Shown in pieces: positions 44,988-52,892 of a stretch of DNA of 64,000 nucleotides (within the stretch, counting starts at the first letter, position 1; each line of letters begins with the position of its first letter). The notes beneath the pieces were generated by a model that did not search any database, was not told the DNA's origin, and saw only the letters and a list, made by a program, of their open reading frames with translations. Both the position numbers and the translations under genes were made by a program. Origin of the DNA: CAIKZZ01 sp036742455 (GTDB lineage: Bacteria; Pseudomonadota; Gammaproteobacteria; Steroidobacterales; Steroidobacteraceae); assembly GCA_036742455.1 (NCBI GenBank), contig DAINQU010000011.1, positions 1-64,000 of the forward strand. Reading direction: 5' to 3'.

Positions 44988-46874
44988 TTATGGCGTGGAT
45001 GCCGACCCCAACAGCAGTCGATTCATGCGTCGCACGAAATCGGCCGGCTCCGCCAATTGCCCGCCCTCGGCCAACGTTGATTGGTCAGCCAGCAACAAGG
45101 CAAGGTCGCGGAATTCAGCGTCGTCCTGCGTCGCCTCGAGGCGCGCGATCAGCGGGTGTGACGGATTGATCTCGAGCGTCGGCTTCTGGGCCGGAGGCGC
45201 TTGGCCCGCCGCCTCCATAAGCCGCCGCATTTGACCGCTCAGTTCTCCCGCGGCCCTTACCAAACAGGCCGGAGATTCCGCGAGCCGTTGCGTTGCCTTG
45301 ACCCCGGCCACCCGATCCGCCAACACGTCCACCAACCGATCGCAGAGCGCATCGGCGCCTTGTTGGTCGGTGGCGGGCTCCGCCGGCACCAAATCGCCCA
45401 GGTCGAGATCACCGGCGGCGACATCTTGAAACGGCTTGCCATCGAATTCGCCGAGATACCCGAGCATCCACTCATCAATACGATCGTGCATCAGGATCAC
45501 TTCCACGCCGTGCTTGCGGAGGCGCTCCAAGTGCGGGCTGTGACGCGCGGCATTCCAGGTTTCAGCAGTCAGATAATAGATGTGCTTCTGACCACTCTTC
45601 ATCCGGGACAAATAGTCGTCCAACGACTGGTCCTGCTTCTCGGCGTCCGTGTGCGTTGAGGCAAATCGCAGCAATTTGGCGATGCGTTCGCGATTCGCAG
45701 GATCCTCGGCAATGCCTTCTTTAAGAACCTGGCCAAACTCCTTCCAAAACGTCGCGTATTTTTCCGGCTCGTCCTTAGACAACTTGGTCAAAAGATCGAG
45801 CACACGGCGGGTGATGCCGGCTCGCATGGCCTCTATTTCAGCATCCGTCTGGAGCAATTCTCGCGAGACATTCAACGGCAGATCGCTTGAGTCCACGACG
45901 CCCTTGACGAAGCGAAGGTACAACGGGAGGAATTGCTCGGCATCGTCGAGGATGAACACCCGCTTCACATACAACTTCAGCCCGCGCGACCCGTCCCGAT
46001 TCCAGAGATCAAAAGGAGCGTGGGACGGGACGTAGAGAAGGGTGGTGTATTCGCGCTTGCCCTCGACACGGTTGTGAGACCAACCGAGTGGCGGCGTGAA
46101 ATCGCGCGCCACCGTTTGATAAAATTCGTTGTATTCCTCGTCCTTAATTTCATTGCGCGGGCGAGTCCAAAGCGCCTGCGCGCTGTTCACGACCTCGCGT
46201 TCGGCGGCCTCATCGTCTTGGGTGCTCGCCTTCGGCAACCGCACCGGGAAGCCGATGTGGTCGGAATAACGTTTTACCAGGCTGCGCAGCTTCCAAGCAT
46301 CGGCGAACTCGTACGCATCCTCCTTGAGATGGAGGACAACTCGGGTGCCACGTGTCGGCAACTCCACGGATTCGATGGAGAACTCGCCGTTACCATCGGA
46401 CTCCCAATGCACGCCGTCGGCTGGCGACGCTCCCGCTGCGCGGCTAAAGACCTCAACGCGGTCGGCCACGATGAACGCAGAATAGAAACCCACACCAAAC
46501 TGGCCGATCAGTTGCGCATCCTTCTGCTGATCGCCCGACAGTTGTGACAGAAAGTCTGCCGTGCCGGATTTAGCGATAGTGCCAAGGTGGGCTATCACCT
46601 CGTCCCGAGTCATTCCGATGCCCGAATCGGTAATGCTGAGGGTGTGGCCGTCCTTATCGAAATCGATATCAATTACCAAATCGGCCGAGTCGCCCAATAG
46701 TGAACTGTCGGCCAGTGAGCGAAAGCGTAATTTATCGCACGCGTCGGACGCATTGGAGATCAACTCTCGGAGAAAAATCTCTCTGTTCGAATACAGTGAA
46801 TGAATCATGAGGCGAAGCAGTTGCTTCACCTCGGTCTGAAAGCCACGGGTTTCACGCGTCTGGGTATTGGTCAT
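44988..46874 (-). CDS. htpG: Molecular chaperone HtpG (Hsp90)
   Basis: An ATP-dependent cytoplasmic chaperone of 628 residues. The N-terminal GHKL ATPase has ELISNASDACDKLRF (catalytic Glu and Asn), DSGIGMTRDE, the GTIAKSGT lid and GQFGVGFYSAFIVADRVEV. Middle and C-terminal dimerisation domains follow (LPLNVSRELLQ, DRIDEWMLGYL). A sigma-32-like promoter lies about 60 bases upstream, consistent with heat-shock induction. The gene ends 32 bases before the FKBP start. Confidence 0.97.
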   Translation of the reverse strand: MTNTQTRETRGFQTEVKQLLRLMIHSLYSNREIFLRELISNASDACDKLRFRSLADSSLLGDSADLVIDIDFDKDGHTLSITDSGIGMTRDEVIAHLGTIAKSGTADFLSQLSGDQQKDAQLIGQFGVGFYSAFIVADRVEVFSRAAGASPADGVHWESDGNGEFSIESVELPTRGTRVVLHLKEDAYEFADAWKLRSLVKRYSDHIGFPVRLPKASTQDDEAAEREVVNSAQALWTRPRNEIKDEEYNEFYQTVARDFTPPLGWSHNRVEGKREYTTLLYVPSHAPFDLWNRDGSRGLKLYVKRVFILDDAEQFLPLYLRFVKGVVDSSDLPLNVSRELLQTDAEIEAMRAGITRRVLDLLTKLSKDEPEKYATFWKEFGQVLKEGIAEDPANRERIAKLLRFASTHTDAEKQDQSLDDYLSRMKSGQKHIYYLTAETWNAARHSPHLERLRKHGVEVILMHDRIDEWMLGYLGEFDGKPFQDVAAGDLDLGDLVPAEPATDQQGADALCDRLVDVLADRVAGVKATQRLAESPACLVRAAGELSGQMRRLMEAAGQAPPAQKPTLEINPSHPLIARLEATQDDAEFRDLALLLADQSTLAEGGQLAEPADFVRRMNRLLLGSASTP

Positions 46875-46931
46875 CGGTCTGCCCCGGTCGTTAAATACAT
46901 GCCGCCGCCGTCATTGGGCGGCAGCCGCGAG

Positions 46932-46959
46932 ATTGGGGGCAGCCGGCGTCGGATTCAAG
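46932..46959 (-). promoter_or_regulatory. Sigma-32 (heat-shock) promoter of htpG
   Basis: On the minus strand CTTGAAT (46953-46959) and CCCCAAT (46932-46938) are 14 bp apart, close to the heat-shock consensus CTTGAAA-N11-16-CCCCATNT. It stands upstream of htpG, a classic sigma-32 gene. Transcription would start near 46925. Confidence 0.75.
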
Positions 46960-46978
46960 AGGCGATAGCGATCGCCTC
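46959..46978. repeat. Perfect inverted repeat next to the htpG promoter
   Basis: GAGGCGAT and ATCGCCTC pair perfectly around a four-base AGCG loop. It touches the -35 box of the htpG promoter on one side and the stop of the small upstream gene on the other. It has no T-run. It could be an operator, a weak terminator or an mRNA-stabilising hairpin. Confidence 0.5.
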
Positions 46979-46981
46979 GGC

Positions 46982-47164
46982 TTAGCGGCTCGGGTCTTCC
47001 AACGCTTCCCAACCGGACTTCATCTGGTCGGACCAGCGTTTGTAGGTGGTATACGTCGGCAAGGTACGTGTAATCGCGCCGTGGCGGACGGCCGCAGTCT
47101 TGACGGCCGTCCCGGCGAGGGCACCGACGCCTTTGCGGGCGCGGGAAACTTTTCGTGTGGTCAT
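46982..47164 (-). CDS. Small basic protein of unknown function
   Basis: A 60-residue protein rich in Lys, Arg and Thr (TTRKVSRARKGVGALAGTAV, KTAAVRHGAITRTLPTYTTY). No signal peptide, membrane segment or known domain is visible. It lies between the L,D-transpeptidase gene and the htpG promoter on the same strand. A weak purine-rich stretch (GGGAAG) lies upstream of the ATG. It looks plausible as a gene because its composition differs from random out-of-frame translation, but this is not proven. Confidence 0.45.
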   Translation of the reverse strand: MTTRKVSRARKGVGALAGTAVKTAAVRHGAITRTLPTYTTYKRWSDQMKSGWEALEDPSR

Positions 47165-47268
47165 GGCACTCTACTTCCCAGTTGAGGCCACACGATAGGA
47201 ATTGTCGGCGCAGACCGGGAGGAACTGCATCACACGCGCCCCGGAACCACGTCACGGTTTTCGACAAT

Positions 47269-47787
47269 CTAGGGTCGAATCTCGATGGGCGTGTCCACCC
47301 GGGTCAACAGCCACACTTCCAACATATCGTCGTTGGTGAGCGCGATACAGCCATTCGTCCAATCGTTGCGCAAGTAGTATTCGGTAGAGTGCTTAGGAAC
47401 GTTCGGCAGGCCGTGGATCATGATGGCCCCACCGGGCTCCCGATGACTTCGTCGCGCCCTCTCCTGATCGTCTCGGTTGGGATAGGACACGTGTATGGAT
47501 AAGAAGTACTCGCTCTGGGGATTTTTAGCATCGAGCCGATACTCACCCTCCGGCGTCCGGAAGTCGCCCTCTTGCTCTTTGTGTCCTTTGGGATCCAATC
47601 CCAACCAAACGCGGAACGTCCGGAACGGCACACCGGCCCGCATCAGATACAAGCGCCGCTCGCTCTTAACGACGACGACTCGGTCGGCCATCGGCAGCGC
47701 ATCGCTCACTGCTTCGGCGCGTCTCGGCAGCAGAGCTGTCGCAACAACCGACAGCCCCCCGATCAGAAGCGCACGCCTAGAATTCAT
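47269..47787 (-). CDS. L,D-transpeptidase (YkuD domain), exported
   Basis: A probable peptidoglycan cross-linking or remodelling enzyme of 172 residues. The N-terminus is a signal peptide with an arginine pair (NSRRALLIGGLSVVATALLP) and might use the Tat route. The YkuD domain covers about residues 35-172: VVVKSERRLYLMRAG, a histidine in IMIHGLPN, and the catalytic cysteine in NDWTNGCIALTN. It overlaps the lipoprotein gene upstream by 11 bases and lies downstream of the mltD-like gene, forming a wall-related operon. Confidence 0.92.
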   Translation of the reverse strand: MNSRRALLIGGLSVVATALLPRRAEAVSDALPMADRVVVVKSERRLYLMRAGVPFRTFRVWLGLDPKGHKEQEGDFRTPEGEYRLDAKNPQSEYFLSIHVSYPNRDDQERARRSHREPGGAIMIHGLPNVPKHSTEYYLRNDWTNGCIALTNDDMLEVWLLTRVDTPIEIRP

Positions 47788-48148
47788 CGACCGTTATATC
47801 CGCGCAAGTCCGATTGCCAGCGGCGCTCTGCGCTCGGAGAACGTATCGATGCCCGCGGCGTGCGTCGATAACGAGCGGAAAGCGCACCGCGGCGTGATTG
47901 GCCATGACACAGTCCGCGAGAACCTCGTGGTGACCTGGAAGCACCTCGACGCGTGAATAGCCGAACCGAAGAACGACGTCATCCACTTTGCGAATCACGG
48001 CCTTGATAGGCACCCCGGAAGTCACTTGGGGTGCCCCAACGATGACAGCGAGATCGTCCTTCGCCAACTCCGGACCACGGTAGGCCCGCTCCGTCTCACA
48101 CCCCACCAAACACAGCATTACAGCGATACCCAATACGCGTCGAATCAT
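47777..48148 (-). CDS. Small lipoprotein of unknown function
   Basis: A 123-residue protein with a lipoprotein signal (IRRVLGIAVMLCLVGC, cysteine at residue 17). The mature part is mostly beta-like, with GHHEVLADCVMANH and GHRYVLRAQSAAGNRTC. I recognise no family. It sits between mltD and the L,D-transpeptidase with overlaps on both sides (4 and 11 bases), so it probably acts in the same envelope process. Confidence 0.78.
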   Translation of the reverse strand: MIRRVLGIAVMLCLVGCETERAYRGPELAKDDLAVIVGAPQVTSGVPIKAVIRKVDDVVLRFGYSRVEVLPGHHEVLADCVMANHAAVRFPLVIDARRGHRYVLRAQSAAGNRTCADITVDEF

Positions 48149-50349
48149 GGCTTGCTTCCTTTGCCGGCTGGCGCAGCCGAATCAACGACTTGCACTTGAG
48201 GTAGGTTGACTGAGCTGCCGACCCGAACAGTCGAAAAGTCGATATCCGGATTGTATTGCCGCAACAGCCAGACCGGAATTTGCCCTTTTTGAGTCAGCGT
48301 CCACAACGTATCACCCGCTTGCATCGCATGGCGAGCGACCCCGACGAGTCGATGTGTTGCGAAGTAGTTAGCTTCAATCTTTCGATGATACTCAACCCGA
48401 CGTGACTCGAATCCGGCGGCATCAACGCCGACTAACTCGACTTTGATCCGATGGCCGAGGACCATCGAGTCACTCGCCTTCAGATGATTCAAGACGCGCA
48501 ATCGGTCGGCGGAGACGCCACCCCATTTTGCGAGCATGCCCAACGTCTCCGCCGCTTGGACGACTACCGTGCCTTTGCTCACAGAGTAGTCTGCCGGATC
48601 CTCGCCACCCTCTTGCCGGTCGCGTGCCCACGGCGTGCTCTCGTCGGGACCGGTCGCCCCACTCGGGGCGGCGACGGCCCGCGATGAGGCTACCGTTGAC
48701 GGGGGCGTAGCGTCACGATGAGCGGATTCTGTCGTCACGCCCGTGTCTTGTAATCGCAACTTCTGCCCTTCACGCACGAGATCCGCGCGAGCGATTCCGT
48801 TGAGCGCTAGCAGAGAAGAGACAGACACACCGTTGGCATGCGCGATGCTCGACAGACTCTCCCCATGGGCCACAACGTGAACGTCGGGGTGGGTCTGCGC
48901 CGAAGTCGGCGCAGGCACTGTGGCTACCGGCGGAACTGGGGCTGGCGTGGGAACAGTGGGGGCATCGCTCGCCGCCGGCGGTGAGCCGGACGGCAGTGCC
49001 TCCGGCGGGGCCTCAGGCAATGACCCGCTGGGTGGCACGCGCAAGGTCATCCCAGGATGCACGTCGCGGCTCGAAATGTGGTTGTACTCCGCCAACTCTT
49101 TCGTACGCAAACCGTATTGCGTAGCGATTCGATCCAGCGTGTCGCTACGACCGACCGTTACGGATCGCTCTTTCCCAGCGTCTTCCCGCGCAGAGGATCC
49201 CAACTTTGCCAATAACCGACCTGCGTCAACGCCCGCCGGCACTCGTAATTCGTAGCCTCGTGGGACGGGACGCCGCCCCTCCCAGATCGGCTCCAGTAGC
49301 GACAAATTGAGCGCACGTAGCGTGTCACGGTCCGTACCTAACGTCTTTTCGAGCGCCTGGGCCGGCATGAGGGCGGGCAGTCGAACGGTACGACTATCAT
49401 CGTGCGGCATTCGGTCCACGCGCCCGAAAAAACGGTCCGCATTGCGGTCGACATTCAGCGCCGCCAAAAACGAGACGTAGAAATTACGTGATGCAAAACC
49501 GAAGGTGTGCCCCTGGTAATTCCGGACAATGGTCGTAATGTCGTCCGTGCCCAATTCTTCCTTCGCGCGACGCATGCCACCGGCACCGTGGTTCCATGCG
49601 GTGAGCGCTAACGGCCACGTGCCCAGAATCGAGTAGTTAATATTGAGAAATTGCGCAGCGGCCAGTGTCGATTTGTAGGGGTCCAACCGTTCATCGACCG
49701 TGCCGTCGACGCGAAGCCACCGCTTGCCCGTACCCCGCATGAATTGCCAGAGTCCCGCCGCACCGACTTTTGAATACGCTCGCGGATTGAAAGACGATTC
49801 CACGTGCGGTAACGCCGACAATTCACCCGGAAGCCCTTCGCGCCGCAGCGTTTCTTCAACGTGTTTTTCCCACGCGCCCGAGCGCACGAGGCCTTCCCGA
49901 AATCGATCGGACTGGCCTAACTGGAAGCGCACATGGTCCGCGGCGTCGGTTAACGCCTCATTAGAAACCGTCGGCGGGAAGAGCGATAAAACTCGCCGCT
50001 CATCGTCGGAAAGCTCGTCGCGATTACCGGTTCCCAAGTGTCGCAAGATTCGTTCGTAGTGCGCCCTAACCGTATCGACGAGGTTCGACCGCTCCTTACT
50101 GGAGAGTCCAGGAGGAAAGTTCAACTCTTCGTAGATGACATCGAGGTGTCGATCGTCGTGCAGCAATCCGCCGTGCGTACTGACCTTGGAGTAAATGCGC
50201 TCCCAAAATTGCACATCCGGCTCGAGCGCCGCCGGACGGGGAAACTGGGCCGGATCGGCCACCACGGTCGCCGTCCATGCGAGCGAAAGCACCCCCACGA
50301 CGCCCGTACATACTTTCAACACTCTGGCGCTCACGGCGGGGATGGTCAT
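48145..50349 (-). CDS. mltD: MltD-like lytic transglycosylase with LysM repeats
   Basis: Cleaves peptidoglycan glycan strands in the periplasm. The 734-residue protein has a signal peptide (about 1-30). An SLT domain follows with the catalytic glutamate in LPHVESSFNPRAYSK and the GAAGLWQFM and LTAWNHGAGG motifs. About four LysM-like repeats occupy the C-terminal half (for example DTLDRIATQYGLRTKELAEY, ESLSSIAHANGVSVSSLLAL and DTLWTLTQKGQIPVWLLRQY). Pro/Ala-rich linkers separate them. I chose the start at 50349 because GGAGG lies four bases upstream. E. coli MltD is shorter, with fewer LysM repeats, and is a lipoprotein; no lipobox is seen here. Confidence 0.92.
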   Translation of the reverse strand: MTIPAVSARVLKVCTGVVGVLSLAWTATVVADPAQFPRPAALEPDVQFWERIYSKVSTHGGLLHDDRHLDVIYEELNFPPGLSSKERSNLVDTVRAHYERILRHLGTGNRDELSDDERRVLSLFPPTVSNEALTDAADHVRFQLGQSDRFREGLVRSGAWEKHVEETLRREGLPGELSALPHVESSFNPRAYSKVGAAGLWQFMRGTGKRWLRVDGTVDERLDPYKSTLAAAQFLNINYSILGTWPLALTAWNHGAGGMRRAKEELGTDDITTIVRNYQGHTFGFASRNFYVSFLAALNVDRNADRFFGRVDRMPHDDSRTVRLPALMPAQALEKTLGTDRDTLRALNLSLLEPIWEGRRPVPRGYELRVPAGVDAGRLLAKLGSSAREDAGKERSVTVGRSDTLDRIATQYGLRTKELAEYNHISSRDVHPGMTLRVPPSGSLPEAPPEALPSGSPPAASDAPTVPTPAPVPPVATVPAPTSAQTHPDVHVVAHGESLSSIAHANGVSVSSLLALNGIARADLVREGQKLRLQDTGVTTESAHRDATPPSTVASSRAVAAPSGATGPDESTPWARDRQEGGEDPADYSVSKGTVVVQAAETLGMLAKWGGVSADRLRVLNHLKASDSMVLGHRIKVELVGVDAAGFESRRVEYHRKIEANYFATHRLVGVARHAMQAGDTLWTLTQKGQIPVWLLRQYNPDIDFSTVRVGSSVNLPQVQVVDSAAPAGKGSKP

Positions 50350-50456
50350 TCGTCCTCCAACTAAACAACCCATTATACAAGGCGCTGTTCTGCAGATGGG
50401 CCTCGACGGAGCGCTATGGGTCTAGAATAGAGGCGAACGACTCGGAGACCCGGACC

Positions 50457-50906
50457 ATGGACACGCCGAACACCGACATCGCGCTGATTGCCCACTCGAT
50501 CCAGCTGTCTTTGGCGCCCGTGTTCTTGCTCTCCGGCATCGGCGTCCTTTTGGGTGTATTGACGAATCGCCTAGCGCGCATCGTCGATCGCGCGCGGCCG
50601 CTCGAAGACCGCCTAAGCCACGTGGACGGAGCAGCCGCAGAAGCCCTGCACAGGCAACTGAGCATCTTCGCGCGACGGGCGCGCTTGATGAACGCATCCA
50701 TCACGTTGGGCGTCGTGTCCGCACTACTCATCGCCACCGTTGTCGCGCTTCTCTTTTCCAGCGCCTTCATTCGTTTCAATCTGGCCGTTGCGGTCTCGGC
50801 TTTGTTTATCGCCGCGATGTTCAGCCTCGTCGTGGCGTTGGGGGCATTTTTGGCCGAAATCCGCATCGCGACCGCGACGTTGCGCATTGGCCGTGGGCCG
50901 CATTAG
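50457..50906 (+). CDS. DUF2721 family membrane protein
   Basis: A 149-residue protein with three hydrophobic segments (about 18-38, 84-108 and 110-135). It has the family features IQLSLAPVFLLSGIGVLLGV near the N-terminus and RIVDRAR, followed by ARRARLMNASITLGVVSALL. Function is unknown. The start at 50457 follows a GGAGACCCGG stretch. It is divergent from mltD. Confidence 0.85.
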   Translation: MDTPNTDIALIAHSIQLSLAPVFLLSGIGVLLGVLTNRLARIVDRARPLEDRLSHVDGAAAEALHRQLSIFARRARLMNASITLGVVSALLIATVVALLFSSAFIRFNLAVAVSALFIAAMFSLVVALGAFLAEIRIATATLRIGRGPH

Positions 50907-51110
50907 TACCTGGAGTGTGCGCTCGGATCTCCGCGTCGCTGAGCATCGCCGCTCTCGCTGCTGAACAAGAATCGGCCCAGACCCCGGTGAGCCGGACTAT
51001 GCATCCCTACGCAGGCTGTGATAAGTCTAGCGACAGGGGGGTTCGGCACGCTGACTTGTCAGTGCGCCGCCCTTGGTTCGTCCTCTGACGCATCCAAGGA
51101 GTTAATTTTT

Positions 51111-52100
51111 GTGAAGTCACGCGAGACTGAGACCGTACGCCGCATCGTACTGTTGCGCCCGAATCACCGGCTTGGAAATGCGCTGCTGCTTACCCCCGCC
51201 CTGAACGAACTCGCCCGACAATACCCGGAGGCGTCCGTGGATGTCGTTACGAGCGGGCGTGCCGGGGCCGCTGTGTTCGCCGGATTGTCGAACGTCGCGG
51301 ACGTACTGAGCTTTCCGAGACTGAGCTGTCGGTCCCCGCTTGCCACTCTGCAGGCGTTCTCGGACCTGCGAAGTCGCAGCTATGATCTTGCCATTGACCC
51401 GATGCCTCACTCTCGGTCCGGGCGATTTTTGTTATCCGCCGTCAATGCCCGCGAGCGCGTCGGATACGCCGACGGATGCTACATTCGCGACCGCGTACTC
51501 ACGCGCTCGACGAACGTCCGGCATGCGCCGAAAAGTTACGCTGCCATTCCGGTGCATCTGCTTCGGCACACCAGCAGCACACCGGGAAATTCGACGTCGA
51601 ACTCAGCCCCTGCCTGCCCACAGATCGCGTTATCCGCCGCTGAACGCCGGCACGGCGCACAGTTTCTGAATGCTCCGACCGGAGGACAGATCACATTAGC
51701 CGTCTTTGCCAATGCCACCGGCTCAAAGTGCTATTCCCCAGAGTGGTGGCGTGCCGTCATCGAGCGCATTCGCCAACCCATCCCGAATCTGAACGTCGTC
51801 GAATTTGTGCCGGATGACAACAATCCCCGGCTCGCCGGCCTCGCTCAGCCGAAATTTACACGCGATTTGCGCCTACTGGGCGGCGCGTTGGCCGCCGCCT
51901 CGTTGGTCGTATCGGCCGATTGCGGCGTCATGCATCTTGCCGATGCAGCCGACGCGTCCGTACTGGGTCTGTTTAAGACGACCGATCCGCTGGTCTACGG
52001 GCCCCGCAATGCAAGATCCACCTGGATGAGCGCTGCCGACTCGAATCCTGCGGAGGTCGCCGCCCGCGTTGAATCTTTACTGCGCGAACGGCGCATCTAG
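51111..52100 (+). CDS. Glycosyltransferase family 9 protein (heptosyltransferase-like)
   Basis: Related to LPS heptosyltransferases WaaC, WaaF and WaaQ. The 329-residue protein has VLLRPNHRLGNALLLTPAL near the N-terminus (the R-x-D/N-x-x-G-D/N region) and a donor-binding half ending with LVVSADCGVMHLADAAD and LGLFKTTDPLVYGP. The acceptor is unknown and no other LPS gene is adjacent. The GTG start is supported by AAGGAG nine bases upstream; an in-frame ATG at 51018 has no ribosome site. About 200 bases without a recognised feature lie between this gene and the DUF2721 gene. Confidence 0.87.
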   Translation: MKSRETETVRRIVLLRPNHRLGNALLLTPALNELARQYPEASVDVVTSGRAGAAVFAGLSNVADVLSFPRLSCRSPLATLQAFSDLRSRSYDLAIDPMPHSRSGRFLLSAVNARERVGYADGCYIRDRVLTRSTNVRHAPKSYAAIPVHLLRHTSSTPGNSTSNSAPACPQIALSAAERRHGAQFLNAPTGGQITLAVFANATGSKCYSPEWWRAVIERIRQPIPNLNVVEFVPDDNNPRLAGLAQPKFTRDLRLLGGALAAASLVVSADCGVMHLADAADASVLGLFKTTDPLVYGPRNARSTWMSAADSNPAEVAARVESLLRERRI

Positions 52101-52130
52101 CGAGCGGCGCTCTTCGCCGATATAAAAAAA

Positions 52131-52156
52131 GGCCACCCGTAGGTGGCCTTTATCGA
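52131..52156. terminator. Bidirectional Rho-independent terminator
   Basis: GGCCACC and GGTGGCC pair with a CGTA loop. Seven A on the left give a strong T-run for minus-strand transcripts from nrdJb. The short T-run on the right serves the plus-strand glycosyltransferase gene. The element is placed between the two convergent stops. Confidence 0.88.
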
Positions 52157-52174
52157 CGGTCGACACAACCGCTC

Positions 52175-52891
52175 TCAACCGCACTTAGAGTCCCCGCAAT
52201 TGAGGCAGGTCATGCAACCGTCCAGCATGATCACTGCCGGAGTGCTGCACTTGCCGCAGAGCTGGGCGCCCTCCGGGTAATGACCTTTGGACAGCGCATC
52301 CAACTGCTTGTTGCGCGACTCGAACTCTTCACGCTTCTGCGCGATCAGCTTTTTGCGATGCTCGTCCAGCTCCGGGACGGCCAACACGCCGATCGTCTGA
52401 AGATGCTTCTCAATCACGTAACCGAGTTCGGCAATGATTGATGGCATGAATTTTCCGCCCGGCTGCCAATAGCCACCGCGCGGATCAAACACCGCCTTGA
52501 GCTCTTCCACCATGAACGAGATATCGCCGCCTTTACGAAAAACGGCCGAAATGATTCGGGTCAACGCCACGATCCACTGGAAGTGATCCAAATTCTTCGA
52601 ATTGATGAAAATTTCGAACGGTAAGCGGCGCTCACTGTCCGTACCCTCATTCAAAACGATGTCATTGATCGTGACATACATGGCGTGATCGGACACTGGC
52701 GTCTTGATCTTGTAGGTGGAACCGATCAAGACGTCCGGACGCTGCATGCGCTCATGCAACTGAACGACGTTACTGACCGCTTTGGCCGCCGCCAATGCCT
52801 CGACCTTCTTCTCTTCAGCCGCTTTGGCAGCCGCCACATCGGCCGGCTTTTCAACGCGATACTTCGTGATTTTCTTGTTGATCGTATGCAT
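52175..52891 (-). CDS. nrdJb: Class II ribonucleotide reductase, small C-terminal chain NrdJb
   Basis: The second part of a split B12-dependent ribonucleotide reductase, 238 residues. It has the TSCPD-like region (YKIKTPVSDHAMYVTIND, RRLPFEIFINSKNLDHF) and a C-terminal cysteine-rich tail. The tail has CGKCSTPAVIMLDGC and CLNCGDSKCG and probably carries the redox cysteines that reduce the active site and perhaps bind zinc. Split NrdJa/NrdJb is known from Pseudomonas aeruginosa. The start at 52891 is one base after the nrdJa stop. A terminator follows. Confidence 0.92.
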   Translation of the reverse strand: MHTINKKITKYRVEKPADVAAAKAAEEKKVEALAAAKAVSNVVQLHERMQRPDVLIGSTYKIKTPVSDHAMYVTINDIVLNEGTDSERRLPFEIFINSKNLDHFQWIVALTRIISAVFRKGGDISFMVEELKAVFDPRGGYWQPGGKFMPSIIAELGYVIEKHLQTIGVLAVPELDEHRKKLIAQKREEFESRNKQLDALSKGHYPEGAQLCGKCSTPAVIMLDGCMTCLNCGDSKCG

Positions 52892-52892
52892 G

